64,000 nucleotides of DNA from Ipomoea triloba. Taxonomy: Eukaryota > Streptophyta > Magnoliopsida > Solanales > Convolvulaceae. Below, one piece after another: positions 12,021-24,139 of the stretch. Every line of letters begins with the position of its first letter. Position 1 is the first letter of the stretch. The stretch spans positions 18,739,470-18,803,469 of the forward strand of contig NC_044918.1 in assembly GCF_003576645.1 (NCBI RefSeq), written 5' to 3'. The notes beneath the pieces were generated by a model. The model did no database searches. It had not been told where the DNA came from and worked only from the letters and a program-made list of their open reading frames with translations. Made by a program: the position numbers and the translations under genes.

Positions 12021-12787
12021 AAAGGAAAAACATAAACCTCACATTAATCTCAATTAGGCCATTCCTCTGGCATCAACCTTCACCGACATGTCACAAGACC
12101 TTCTAGGGAAACATGAAACATATGCAAACCAAGAAGTAGGTGGCTCCCATGAGTTGTCACCAATTCTCGAAATTATCAGACAAGTTAGCTTTCCTCTAAA
12201 TATGTTTAAATTACTTTCATTGTTTAATAATAAAACCACAACCATGTGAAAGTGCGATCGATTTAGTTCCAATTCATTTTTATTTTTATTAGTCTATGGA
12301 TAAAGTTACGGAGAACTAAATCAAGAAAAACTATAGTCCACACTTAAATTGGATATTAATTCTATTTTATATGTAATTAAAAAAAACATATACAAATAGT
12401 TATTGAGCATATAATATCAATAATATATGTATGCTGTTTACATAGACTTTTAATTGAGATGAAACATAATATTCAAGTCAAACTAACTCCACTTATTATT
12501 TTTTAAATAATTCCTTAAAATTTTTATAATTAACTTTTTCTTTTTAATAAACTCCTAATAACTTAGAAATTGAATTATTATAAAGAATTTGAATGAATTG
12601 AAGCATTATTATTCGCGAATAGGACGTACACTGAGGGAGGAATTTGATCTTTATCTCCTTAAATTCACTCTCTGATCTCCATTTAAAAAAAAATCAAATT
12701 CCGTTTGGATCAAAGTGTTTGGAAACCAGGAGAATGACTTCTGAAAATTCATTTTCAATATTTAGTTGCATTTCAGAAAACTGTCTT

Positions 12788-13085
12788 GGTGTGTTTGGTT
12801 CATTTTTCAGAAAATTAGTAAAATTGTATAATTAAATATTGATTTCATGTTTTCAAAAAAAAAATATTGATTTCATAAAAAATATTATTTATATAAAAAA
12901 ATTTAAAAATGAACAATAGTTTCATTAAAAAAAAAAAAAAAACTAGTTTCTCCGCTTCGATCTGGTTTCCATTGAATTTTTCAAAAAACTAGAAGAAGTA
13001 ATTTTTCAAAAAATTAACTTTGATATTTTTTCCATTGTCAAGAATTGAAAATTTGGAAAATAATTTTGGGTTTCCAAACACACCC
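12788..13085. mobile_element. Possible MITE ending in GGTGTGTTTGG
   Basis: GGTGTGTTTGG at 12788 is mirrored by CCAAACACACC ending about 13084, with AT-rich filler of about 300 bp. I see no clear target duplication. It lies about 165 bp upstream of the TATA box of the nitrate transporter gene. Confidence 0.35.
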
Positions 13086-13250
13086 AAAATGACAAATCAA
13101 CCTCAGCTTTAGTTTGGCATTAAAAAATATTTCCGCCAAGGCGAAAGAAGTGAATATCTGTTTGTATTGGGAACCTAATGAAGCTATCTAGCTGTACTAT
13201 GTTGCAGCCACTGTATTAGTGGAGTATCAATTCAAAGCCCGAAACCTTTG

Positions 13251-13260
13251 CCTATAAAAA
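13251..13260 (+). promoter_or_regulatory. TATA box of the NPF6.2-like gene
   Basis: CCTATAAAAA lies about 340 bases upstream of the ATG at 13598. A 5' UTR rich in CTC/CCC follows. The stretch ending TTGTGACAG just before the ATG looks like a splice acceptor, so a 5' UTR intron is plausible but not proven. Confidence 0.55.
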
Positions 13261-13597
13261 GGCGAGCTTTTCAGGCATCATATCTAACTCAGGTTTTAGA
13301 GTATTTAATAACATATATCACCAAAGCTTCATTCCCCGCAGTTCTTTGGTACTCTCCACTCTCCTCCCCCACTCTTTGCATCTCTTTCACTTCCTACGTT
13401 AGACACAACAAAGGGTTTGTCCATTATTTTCCATATATACCCACCCATATATATCATTCAATTCATATGTATCTGATCTGCGGAGATTATGTTGACAGTT
13501 TATATATATCTTCTTGAATTGTTTCAAAGTATATATAGTTTTAATTTAAGGTTGTCTTTATTTTGTGTTTTGTGTTTTGTTGTGACAGGAGAGCAGG

Positions 13598-14929
13598 ATG
13601 AGCTGTGTAGTTGCAGATGCGGTGGACTACCGGGGATTACCGGCTGATAAATCTAAAACTGGTGGCTGGGTGCCGGCTGCTCTTGCACTAGGTTTGTTTT
13701 TTCTCCTGCAAATTAAATTATCTCACGAGCCAAAACTCATAATCGTTACGGTCCAATTCTTGTTTTCTCTTTACTAGTATATTAAAAAAGATATAAATTC
13801 ATGAGCAGAGGTTCTGGTGGCTTAGAGTTAGTCTGACTTAATTTGGAAATTAATATTAAGTGAATAAAGGTGTACAAGACATGTGCAGGCTATGATGCCA
13901 AAATTGATGGTTGGGTGTGTGGTGGGGGGCATGTCGCAGGGACACCATAGGTGTGTGTTTGGGGGTGGATAAGAATAGTTGGGTTCATGCAAAACAGCTC
14001 TGTATAAGGTGACAAATATAATGAAGGTCCACAAATATTTTTCTTCAGCATGCATAGTACAAACTAATGAACCATGGTGTCAGTGATTCATTATTGGAAC
14101 ACGTTATTCATAAGGGCTTTGCAGCCTTTGCTGGTCTTTGGTCTGCACTAATCAATTTAGAGGAAAATAAATTAATGGTACATATACATCCCTTTAAATT
14201 TTGACAAATCATGCTGCATGATTTCTCCGCTTAACTTTAAATTATCATTATACCTCAACAACCAAATATGCTTTATTTCACGTGTGTATAGTACGACGTT
14301 TGCATCATTTTCTGTTTGGAATCATTTATGTTAGTAATTAAACCTGACAAATGCAGACCACCAACTTTACTGCTCAAATGAATCTAACTGTATTCTTGTT
14401 GAGTAAGATTTCAAGTTTAATTCGAATATTTTGTAAAAAAATAGTAAATTTCGGAAGAATTATTCATCACTATGAAAGATTCCAAGATAATAGTTTGGTC
14501 TTATGTTATTTTCAATGTGATTGCTAGATACCTAGAATCATTTGCTAAAGTGCCAAAAAGCCTTTGCTAATATGGAATAATTCTTTGGCATGTACTATGC
14601 CCCCAAAAAAAAAAAAAAAAGAGAAAGAAAAGATAGTGACGCGATTGGTATTACGGGAGTAGCAAGGTTTTAAAGAAATTACACGTTACATAAGATTCTT
14701 ATTTCTAACAAATAAATAATAATAATAGTTATGTTTTAGATTATTTATATAACATGACGTGATTCCTAAATACCCATAATCATTTACTAAAGTTTAAAAA
14801 AGAAAAAAAAAACTTTAGTAATAGAGAATGATACTTTGGTGCATGTATACAACTAAAATGGGTAGTGATGCCACTGCTGCTATTTTGGGAGAACAGTTTG
14901 CCAATTTACAACAAATAATAAAGATCACT

Positions 14930-14975
<46 letters not shown>

Positions 14976-17900
14976 CCCGCTTGTAAAAAAAAAAAGCGAG
15001 GACTAATCTCAACCGTCTATTAATGTTCATCAATGGCTGAAGATTTTAGTAAAAAAAAAATAAGAGATCAATTTTATAATTATTGAAATCAGCCGGGTTC
15101 ATTTTATAATTGTTGCAAACTTGAAAATTTAGTAATGATAAGATCCCAACCTTTGATTTGGAGTGTGTAAATGTGTTCACACTTTTTACAATGAAAAGTG
15201 TTCTCACCTAAGCCCTCCCATATATACATATATATATATATATTATGGTGCATAACTACATGTGCCTCTGGTATAAATTCAAAGCCTTCACCATTTATTA
15301 AGATGATAGTGGGCATAAGATTTATGAGTGTGAACTTGCACCTTAGAATATATAATAGTAGTACTGTAATATTGCTCTGATCTAATCAATCCTCCTTTTC
15401 CATTGTTTTTGGAATGGGGAATCTACTTATCCTACCTTTAAGTGGGATCATATATTAGTGACACAAAGCCGTCCTCCATCATTTCATTAGAAAAAAATTA
15501 AAGCATACAAAATTGTCCACATAAATTTACATAAAGTTGATTGTATAATGGTCATTTCATGAGGTGTTGTAACTATGTAAACCGTTAGTTACATAAACTT
15601 TTTTTTTTTCAATTATTTATTTTTCTGTTTTTTTTTTGAAAACATAAACTGTTTATTTTTCTGTTGATATAAAACGAATTTAAATTTTGAAGTTGATGGG
15701 TGATATATCTGCTTTAAAATTTATTTTTATAGGAATTGAAATAGTTGAGAGGCTTTCTACCATGGGAATAGGAGTGAATCTTGTAACATACTTGGGTGGA
15801 ACCATGCATCAGCCTAGTTCGACTTCAGCTAACGTTGTTACAGATTTCATGGGAACATCTTTTCTTCTTTGTTTGCTTGGAGGCTTCCTTGCAGATTCTT
15901 TCCTTGGCAGATTCAAAACCATTGCAATCTTTTCCACTATACAGGCAGTAGTATGTTTCTTGTCACCCCTCCTACTTCTACAGTTTTACCAAGTTTATCA
16001 TCCTCAACCAAATCTAAAAATGGAAATGTTATAATTTTCGTATCACGTAATAAATACCAACAATTTATGTATCTCATATGTCACTTTTTTATCACTTTTT
16101 TATATATTCGATTGGTTTACTATTAGTTGGTCAAATTATTATTTTTTTCTTATTTTTGGGTCATTTTAAAACACTTATGTCTATACCCAATTTTTTAAAG
16201 AAAAATAAAAAAAAAATTATAAAAAGAGGCAAACGGCTTCTCATGTACTCCAAAAAACACTTAAAAAAAAAATCATAATTTTCCTAGCTTACAACTTGTT
16301 GGAATATAGCGACAAACTTTTGACCGAACAGGCACTAGCACTAGCACATGTTATCATCTTCTTCACGGAAGATGTTACAGTGTTTGCTAAGTCACTACGA
16401 TTATACAGTAGAAATTTAACTAGAAGTCCTTAGTGGTGTTTGATTGTTTTGAGGAATATAATACTCATAATACCTTTGAACTACTTTTTGTTTTAGTCCT
16501 TTCATATATCTTATATTATACTATGTAAAAACTTGACTTTTAATTTTTTAATGGAGCTGAATATAGAATATTCTAATTAATGATATAATATTACAATTCC
16601 CCATGAATTAGGATTGCCTTGCATTGTTGATCTTAATTAAAAAATTATGTCTCACCCAACGAGTTAACATTGCCCCCACTAAGACTCCAACGCTTAACCT
16701 CTTTTTGCTTATAATTCATATGCTATCCCCCAAATTCAAATGAATTTGCTAACTCTTTCAGGGCACGGGGATCTTAGCAATAGCTACCAAACTACCACAA
16801 CTGAGGCCACCACCATGCGAGGCTCACCAAAACTGCGAGCCAGCAAACGGATTTCAGATGGGAATTCTATACTTAGCATTATATCTCATAGCCTTAGGCA
16901 CCGGCGGTCTAAAATCAAGCGTTTCAGGGTTCGGGACGGACCAATTCGACGAGAAAGACGACAAGGAAAAGGTTCAGATGAACTATTTCTTCCACAGATT
17001 CTTCTTCTTTGTTAGCATGGGGACTTTGGCTGCTGTCACGGTGCTTGTGTACATCCAAGACGAAGTTGGGAGAAGCTTGGGCTATGGGATCTGTTCAATT
17101 TCCATGGTTGTAGCCATGGTTTTGCTCCTCTCCGGGATTAAGAGGTATAGGTACAAGAAAAGCTTAGGAAGTCCCATTGTCCACATTCTCCAAGTTATCC
17201 AGTGTGCCATTAGGAAAAGGAAGATGGCCCTTCCTTATGATGTTACCCAGCTTTTTGACAACACCCCTCCAGCTTTTTCAAGAATCCATCACACTGACCA
17301 GTTTCTGTAAGTACCTTTTAGTTTATCTTTCATTTCTTAAATGAATATATTAGGGCAATACCTGTCAATTTGATAACCAGAAGGTTACAAGTTTGACTTT
17401 CAGCTAAGCAGTGTATTGGTTTTTTTAGTTTGACGCTGTTTTTGGGTTGAAACCCCTAGTGAATAGTCATAGGTTTATGTGGTGTTTATTTAAATCTTAA
17501 ATGAATATATTATGGCAATCCGCTGTCGAGTTGATAATCAAAAGGTTACAAGTTCGACTTTCAGCTAGAGCAGTCTATTGATTTTCTTGGTTTGAAGCTG
17601 GTTTCTGGGTTAAAATCCATGGCCGGGTGAATAGTCATAGGTTTATGTGGTGTTTATTTAAATCTTAAATGAATATATTATGGCAACCCGCTGTCGATTT
17701 GGTAACTAGAAGGTTACAAGTTCGACTTTCAGCTAGAGCGGCCTATTGGTTTTCTTGGCTTGAGGCTGTTTTCTGGGTTGAAACTCCTGGTGAATAGTCA
17801 TAGGTTTATTATGTGGTGTTTATTTAAAATGTAAGGTGTACTTTACTATATATGTACAGGGCTTTGGACAAGGCAGCTATAGTGGCAGAAGGGGACTTTG

Positions 17901-19060
17901 AGGAGGATAATAATGGTGGCACTGTTCCTAATCCTTGGAAGCTAAGCACAGTGACAAGAGTGGAGGAAGTGAAAATGATGGTGAGGCTACTTCCAATATG
18001 GGCCACCACCATCTTGTTCTGGACAACCTATGCTCAGATGATGACCTATTCAGTGATCCAAGCTTCCACCATGGAAAGATCAGTAGGAAATTTCCAAATT
18101 CCTGCAGGTTCCCTCACCGTCTTCTTTGTGGCTGCCATTCTCATTACCTTGGCTGTTTATGATCGTGTTGTCATGCCTATCTGGAAGAAATGGAAAGGAA
18201 CCCCAGGTAAAAACTAAAATAATCAACAAAAAGTATTCGAAAATAAGGACCAGTACTCCAGTCAGGGCACCTGAATAGACGATTCTACTTTTTTGTCACA
18301 AGATAATGAGCAGTACTCCAGGATTGATAAAAGTCTAAACAGTGACAAACACTATTTGGTATGTTCGAAGTCCTATAGGCAACTCAATTAGTATGTTACT
18401 GAGAGTTGAGCTGCATATAAGACTTTGAACTAACATAACAATAATACTGCTCCTTATCTTCCAATAAAAAATCACATTTTTTTTCTCGAAATTGTGTATA
18501 ACCTAACATTCATCGTCATTGACGTAGCAGGTTTCACCAACCTACAAAGAATGGCCATAGGCCTAGCGCTCTCCACCATGGGAATGGGAATAGCAGCAAT
18601 AACAGAACACAAAAGGCTAAGCGTAGCAAAATCCGAGGGGCGCAACGTTTCAACGTTACACATGAGTGTTTTCAACCTCATCCCACAATTCTTCCTAATC
18701 GGTTCAGGCGAGGCCTTCATCTACACGGGCCAGCTCGATTTCTTCATCACCCAATCACCAAAGGGGATGAAAACAATGAGCACCGGCCTCTTCTTAACCA
18801 CCCTCTCGCTCGGCTTCTTCGTCAGTAGCTTCCTCGTATCAATTGTCAAGAAGGTGACAGGACACGGGAACCAAGGTTGGCTAGCCGACAACATAAACTA
18901 CGGACGCCTCGATTGCTTCTACGGACTTCTGGCTATCCTTGGCGTGGTCAACTTTGCTCTCTACGTGGTCTCCGCGGTTTGGTTTAAGCGGAAGACGAAC
19001 AAGAAGGGGGGAATACAAATGGAGAGTATGGGAAATCTGAAAGGTGAGGAGAAGTGCTAG
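13598..19060 (+). CDS. NPF6.2: NPF6.2 (NRT1.4)-like nitrate transporter, five exons
   Basis: Exons are 13598-13691, 15733-15950, 16762-17306, 17860-18206 and 18531-19060. All introns are GT-AG and phases match, giving 577 aa, the usual family length. It is a proton-coupled NRT1/PTR transporter of about twelve membrane segments. The ExxER proton-coupling motif is EIVER (34-38), and Lys155 lies in the conserved GTGGLK segment. Thr94 in GRFKT matches the regulatory Thr101 of Arabidopsis CHL1/NPF6.3. The position of CHL1 His356 is a tyrosine (about Tyr343), as in Arabidopsis NPF6.2. Exon 4 residues (EGDF, NPWKLS, KMMVRLLPIWATT) also favour NPF6.2 over NPF6.3. Arabidopsis NPF6.2 is a low-affinity nitrate transporter linked to petiole nitrate storage; the same role here is inferred. 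The frame is intact, so the gene looks functional. Confidence 0.93.
13692..15732 (+). other. Intron 1 of the NPF6.2-like gene
   Basis: A 2.0-kb AT-rich intron. It holds a (TA)n tract at 14934-14973 and an inserted segment of about 245 bp (14974-15218) that ends at another (TA)n tract (15219-15243). The open frames inside are short and not conserved. Confidence 0.75.
14934..15243. repeat. Element between two (TA)n tracts in intron 1
   Basis: Non-repetitive DNA of about 245 bp is flanked by (AT)n on both sides, with phrases such as AATCTCAACC and GTTCTCACCTAAG. The same phrases occur beside the (TA)n tracts at 3.4 and 5.9 kb. This suggests one family of elements that inserts into TA microsatellites. 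Confidence 0.45.
15951..16761 (+). other. Intron 2 of the NPF6.2-like gene
   Basis: An 811-bp AT-rich intron with canonical GT and AG ends. No embedded gene or clear repeat is seen. Confidence 0.8.
17341..17828 (+). repeat. Three tandem SINE-like units in intron 3
   Basis: A unit of about 160-168 bp starting ATGAATATAT occurs at 17341, 17501 and 17669. Each unit contains AAGGTTACAAGTT followed by a GACTTTCAGC-type string, resembling a polymerase III box B. A box A-like string containing TTGATAA or TTGGTAA lies just upstream. The units differ by several percent, so the tandem state is not recent. They fill most of intron 3 (17307-17859) without touching the splice sites. Confidence 0.6.
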
Positions 19061-19075
19061 GCAGGTTTGTAAGTT

Positions 19076-19081
19076 AATAAA
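19076..19081 (+). terminator. Candidate polyadenylation signal of the NPF6.2-like gene
   Basis: AATAAA lies 16 bases after the stop codon and is followed by an (AT)n tract. It is very close to the stop, so a later signal may also be used. Confidence 0.4.
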
Positions 19082-19084
19082 CAT

Positions 19085-19869
19085 ATATATATATATATGT
19101 TTGCATGGCCAGCTCAGTTTAGTGTACAAAGGGTGCATGGGTTGGTTAGGTTGTGTTGTTTTGGGCTTTTATTATTGAGTGTCTTTGGAAAATTATGTTT
19201 CGTCAGTCCATGCACAGACTACACCAACGTGTAGTCTTGGAATAGTTTCGATTCCATGTGTAATAATGTTCTCAAAATATACTAATAGATTTTTTATGAT
19301 ATTGGGTGACATATATCTGTGCGGTACTATATATACATTAAAAAGAGAGATATATAATTGTTAGGCACTTGATTAGTATTATTTTTAATTCTTGAATATG
19401 TTAGTATGAGTGTTTTGACAAACTAATATGGTGCTTAATTGTATTAATTTAATTTTGTGATCGATATAAATCATATAATAAGGGAACATGACTTTATTTC
19501 AATTATATATGGAATTAATAACTCCAATGAGTACTCATGATCAATGACTATTTAATTTATGCTTCTAATTGCTTTGCCATGAGATTAAGTTATTCATTAT
19601 TATATCCATTGTCAATTTACTATTCATAAGCCATGTGTGGAGTCTAAATTAGTTGACTTAGTTATGATGATCCCGATTTAGAAGAGGATAAACGTGAAGA
19701 GGGGGAGGGGTGAATATATTTTTAAATATTTTTTAAAAAAGATGATATAGTCATATAGGTACGGTAACGATGGGTTTGATTCTTAGCAAGTCCATTACTA
19801 GTCCTTGCTCATTATTTGGACTTTATTATTTATTGTATTTATTTCTTAGGTTGTTATCTTGCAGTTTTT
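19085..19869. other. Intergenic DNA downstream of the NPF6.2-like gene
   Basis: AT-rich DNA with no recognisable gene. The first part is probably 3' UTR. Confidence 0.5.
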
Positions 19870-20421
19870 ATATCGTGGACCACGGTCCACAATGCATTGT
19901 GGACCGTGGTGTCAAAACGACGTCATTTCAGTAAGTGGGAGACGGAGCCCGTAATTGACACTACAGTTCATCTCAAAAGATACTGTCTTACATTTGTTTT
20001 GATATTATCGAATGAAACTATAGTTATATCGAAATGTAACTGTAGTTGTTTTGAAATGTAACTGCAGTGTATATGAACTAATACTGAATAACATTTCACA
20101 TTTGTGTTTTATATTATCGAATGAAACTGTAGTTATATCGAAATGTAACTGTAGTTGTGTTGAAATGTAACTGCAGTGCATATGAACTGATACTGAATAA
20201 CAGTTTCACATTTGTGTTTTTATATTATCGAATGAACTGTAGTTATATCAAAATGTAACTGCAGTTGTGTTGAAATGTAACTGAAGTTGTGTTGAAATGT
20301 AACTGCAGTGTATATGAACTGAAAGTGAGTGGCGCGAATTCATCCATCTGTTTTCATTAATCAAAACGATGTCGTTTTGATGCGCGGTCCACAATGCATT
20401 GTGGACCACGGTCCACGATAT
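19870..20421. mobile_element. MITE with palindromic inverted termini and internal tandem repeat
   Basis: The left end (ATATCGTGGACC, from 19870) and the right end (GGTCCACGATAT, to 20421) are inverted copies over about 40 bases. Each terminus is itself a near-palindrome (GGTCCACAATGCATTGTGGACC). Inside, a unit of about 109 bp with AACTGTAGTTATATC and TGTAACTGCAGT is repeated three times (about 19990-20325). No target duplication could be fixed. It encodes no transposase. Confidence 0.65.
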
Positions 20422-20705
20422 TATTTGCGATTATCTTGGGGCTTTGTGTACTCTTTTGGACCTAGTATCCAAGCAATATTAATATTAATATTATTTTCTA
20501 CCCCCATTTCTTACATTTATACTTGATTTATTATGGACTCGGGTTCCATAAAACCATCAAATACTAACTATAGAAAGGTTCAGAAATAAATTCCTAAACT
20601 TAAGCCTAAGATCATGATATAATATTCAATAATTTGTTTCTTAATTAATTATTTATTCATGGAGTTTCTAAATAAATTCTTTTTTTTTCTTAGGATTTTA
20701 TAATT

Positions 20706-21923
20706 ATGTCTTCTAGAAAATATTCATTTGGGTTTGAGAAGCGTAAGAATAAAATAATAATTGAGCAACTAACTTAATCTTAAAAGGGAACTCTTGAAAA
20801 ATTCATTATAAAAGAAACTCAAATAGATGTGCAAAAAGATAATACCCAGGAAAAATTGTTAGATGCTAATCTTCATTTCGAAGATCAGATGATTGTGAGA
20901 TTGGAAAAAATTTAAATGATAGTGTGCACAACGATGATAGGTATCATTGTGACATTGAAAATAATAAGAATGTTGATAGTTGTTTAGATGATGCTGGTCA
21001 CAATGATAAACCAAATGATTCGCTTTTATTTGACATATATGATCCAAGAAATTGGGATACCCTTGATTCTAAATTAATAGATATTCTTATGAAAGATGAT
21101 CCTAAAAGAGATTTATCAATAAATAAAGGTCCTAAAGATAAATTCTCTAGAAGATTTTTGTCAGCATTTTACACAAAACATTTGCCAAGTGGAGAGAAAT
21201 GTGATCGAGATTGGCTTGCATATTCAAAAGAACTTGACAAGGTGTTTTGTTTCTGTTGCAAGATTTTTAAAAAAGTATAGAAAAGGTGTTTTGGTCAATG
21301 AAGGTTTTAGGTACTGGACACATCTTGGTGTTAGACTTAAAGAGCATGAAACGAGTGAAGATCATATGACTAATATGACAACTTGGATGGAGTTGCGTCT
21401 TAGATTACAAAAACATGAGACAATTGATAAATCGGCTCAAGAACAACTGTACTTTTGGAAGAAAAAGAATATTGGAGGAAAGTACTATTTAGGATTATTG
21501 CAGCTGCGAAGTATCTTTCTAAATATAACTTGGCATTTCATGGAACAAGTGAGAAATTGTATGAGAATAACAATGGAAATTTTTCGGGTCTAATTGAAAT
21601 GTTGGCTGAGTTTGATCCAATCATTCAAGAACATGTTTTACGTGCTAGAAATCATGATATTCATCATCATTATCTTGGTCATAGGATTCAAAACGAATTG
21701 ATACTTATGCTTACTACTGCAGTTAAACCAAAGAATATTATTGCATATCGAATATTATTGACTATCCCAAATACGGTTGCCTTTGCAGAAAGGAGTTTTT
21801 TAAAGTTGAAATTGTTGAAATCTTACTTACGATCAAGTATGTTGCAAGAGAGACTCAATAGATTAGCTTTAATCTCTCTATTGAAAATGAGATTTTGGGA
21901 GGAGTTGATATCAAAAGTTTAGT
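20706..21923 (+). pseudogene. Decayed hAT transposase (TTF-type zinc finger)
   Basis: Conceptual pieces match plant TTF-type zinc-finger/hAT transposases. An N-terminal start (MSSRKYSFGFEKRK) is interrupted by stops. Next comes a zinc-finger region with IYDPRNWDTLD, CDRDWLAYSKELDKVFCFCC and an LKEHE segment (about 21000-21420), in two frames. The C-terminal dimerisation region has AERSFLKLKLLKSYLRSSM (about 21785-21850). At least one frameshift lies near 21270. The catalytic middle between the IQNEL segment and IIAYRILLTIP is deleted (junction near 21730). The gene cannot make an active transposase. Confidence 0.85.
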
Positions 21924-22029
21924 GGATGATTTTGCATCTAAATGTATACTACGCATGTCACTTTTTAAATGAAATTTAGATGTATTTTTTTATACAATAT
22001 TTATATTTTGAATTTTTGGCACAACTTTT

Positions 22030-22119
22030 AGAAAAACTATTAAATATAAAAATCACTTGAACAAAAGTGTCCAATTTAAGATATTGAACAGGGCCCGAAT
22101 TTTTATTCGAACGGCCCTG
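22030..22119. mobile_element. Right end of the hAT element
   Basis: The sequence after the transposase remnant ends in a hairpin, AGGGCCCGAAT and then ATTCGAACGGCCCT, with ...CCCTG at 22119. This resembles the CAGGGC termini of this hAT group. Beyond it the DNA resumes as ACTGCGGCATCAAC, which matches the RNase H-like fragment of the MADS units. The matching left end was not found, so the left side is deleted or rearranged. Confidence 0.55.
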
Positions 22120-22465
22120 ACTGCGGCATCAACATGAATTTGTATGGTGTGTTCGAGAAGTGACCGGCATTAGTAATTTCATTAATTTATTATTTAGACA
22201 AAGAATTGTAACATGCACCTAATTGACAAAGTCATGGATCAAACCTATAATTAAAACAAGGTAATAAGATGCGAATATAATTAAAACAAGGCTTGTGAAT
22301 CTTGCAATATGCGTACCGTCGAGTAACGCAAGTTTAACACAAAATTAAATAAAAATTAATAACATTATCAAAACCCTAGGAAAACTATAGGAAATGATAT
22401 CTTAATTCAAAATAAAATATTAAAATTATAAAAATTACTACAACTAAGTAAGAGTTGAAAATAAT
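22120..22465 (-). pseudogene. RNase H-like fragment and 3' flank of MADS unit 1
   Basis: 22120-22180 matches a short part of the RNase H-like pseudogene found in units 2-4 (encoding the HVDAAVFPG region on the minus strand), but most of it is missing here. The rest matches the 3' flanks of the other MADS copies, including the AATTAATAACATTATC block and the run of AAAT before the stop. Confidence 0.6.
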
Positions 22466-23044
22466 TTAAACACCACTTGGTCCAGCGCCATCATTGGCTC
22501 CAAAGCGAGTTTCCATGGCTTGAGATTGTGCCTTCATTATGGAAAACATATTTAATTTCTCCATTACTTGATCACGGAGTGTTTCCATGCGGTGTTTCAT
22601 GGGTTGTAGCTCAGGCAATTGAAGATCTGAATTGGATGGTCTACCTTTTTTAGCCTCTCTCAGAGCTCGATTGACCAACATTTCTTCATCGATTTGAGCT
22701 TCAAGGATGTTGATTTGAGAGGTCATCGCTCTCATTTTTGCCTCCTGGTGAGCACGGATAATAGGTTCAGCGATGTTGGCTTCTGTTGTGGGGATTTCAC
22801 CAAAGTACTTGGTAAGGACGGTATTCATATCAGCGTTGCTAAAGGTAAAAGGTTTGCCAGATGGTGAGAATACCACCATCGCAATTTCGGTGCCACATAA
22901 AGTGGACATCTCACTGGCTTTTTTAAATAAAATAGTGCGCCGTTTTGAAAATGTTACAAGACCATGAACCTCATTTTCTATTCTAGCAAGGGGAACCCTG
23001 TGCTGACCTCTTGTCACTCCTCTAGAAGTATTTCTACGAGACAT
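22466..23044 (-). CDS. Type I (M-alpha) MADS-box protein, copy 1
   Basis: An intronless frame of 192 aa. The start is the ATG at 23044; the in-frame TTG two codons upstream is not a plausible plant start. The MADS domain spans residues about 12-72, with VTFSKRRTILFKKASEMSTL followed by CGTEIAMVVFSPSGK. The CG.E(I/V)A..VFSPSGK pattern and the lack of introns and a K domain indicate a type I, M-alpha factor of the AGL62/AGL28 kind. A helical, Glu/Lys-rich stretch (about 85-165) follows. Members of this family act in the nucleus, mostly in female gametophyte and endosperm; that role is inferred here. It is the most diverged of the four copies (for example HGLV for QRLV and RTILF for RTGLF). The frame is intact. 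Confidence 0.88.
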   Translation of the reverse strand: MSRRNTSRGVTRGQHRVPLARIENEVHGLVTFSKRRTILFKKASEMSTLCGTEIAMVVFSPSGKPFTFSNADMNTVLTKYFGEIPTTEANIAEPIIRAHQEAKMRAMTSQINILEAQIDEEMLVNRALREAKKGRPSNSDLQLPELQPMKHRMETLRDQVMEKLNMFSIMKAQSQAMETRFGANDGAGPSGV

Positions 23045-23113
23045 TTTCAAGAAAATTGAATTTACTCATTAGTACGATGAGACAATGTAAATTGATAATG
23101 TAGAATGAATGTC

Positions 23114-23122
23114 GTATTTATA
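23114..23122 (-). promoter_or_regulatory. TATA box of MADS copy 1
   Basis: TATAAATAC on the minus strand lies 70 bp upstream of the ATG. The same element is at exactly 70 bp in all four copies. Confidence 0.65.
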
Positions 23123-23920
23123 GCCAAGACTTTTCACTCAGCGGAATTTTTATATGGTTAAAAATAAATATAAATCAATTTCTAAATTTATGACTTGGGC
23201 TTGGATAGAGATTTTTACAATGTTAGTAAGTAATATCTAGAATTACGAGTAATATCTAGAATTACGAATATTTTAAGAGAAATTTTTTATTTTATCGAAT
23301 TTGTTTTGTGGCATAAAGAGTAATATGATTTAATTTCCAAATTTACAAAGATTTTGCTGAAACTAGCTTAATACATTACTAAATTTGATTCCCAAAAATT
23401 AAAGTGTAAATTTTTATTTTAGAAAATTTGTAAAGGCAAAAGTTCTTGATAATGGAACAAATTTTGCAAAGTTAATAAATGCGTAAATACACAAAAATAG
23501 AAGAAATGTCATACCGACAAATGTAGTTTGTCAAAAGATTTAGGTTAAAAGAATGGGCTTTGAACCAGTCGAATAAGTTTGATTGTTACATTGATTGCTT
23601 AGAAGATATGACAGAACAAAAGATTCAATTTATATGGAACACTTGGCAACGATGGGAAGAATAAGATGTCTAGGCAAAAGAGTCGAAAGTCAAACTCTTG
23701 ACATATGTTTGAAGATGTTCACACACATAAAAGACTTCTAATTATAAGAGTTATATCTTCGAAGGGCATTAATCAATAGAAGATAATCTTATAGCATGTT
23801 TGGTTCATGGAATATGTCAGGAATAAAATAATATTCTTAGAAATAGACTTATTACATTGTTTGTTTTAACATTTTTTTTCTTGAGATTAGCATTATTCCT
23901 AGGAATGAGCTATTCTCTCC
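23123..23920. other. Upstream region of MADS copy 1
   Basis: From the promoter to about 23795 this aligns with the upstream regions of copies 2-4, sharing phrases such as AAAGATTTAGGTTAAAAG and GACTTCTAATTATAAG. Beyond that, homology stops and a short ATTCC-rich, MITE-like sequence begins. Confidence 0.6.
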
Positions 23921-24139
23921 TGATAAGTGCAAAAGATGCCATCTTTATAAGGTCATTCTTGGATCATCTAGTGCACAATTCATTGCTTTTATGATTAATT
24001 TGGTCCTAAATTGCATTTAAATGCTCTATGTTGTCATCGGACCCCGTTCCACACTTTACCAATCGTTTTGTAGGTAAAAAGGAGTGTTTAAAGACAGGAA
24101 ATGGCAATATTTTGGAGAAGAATTCACAAGCCAAAGTTG

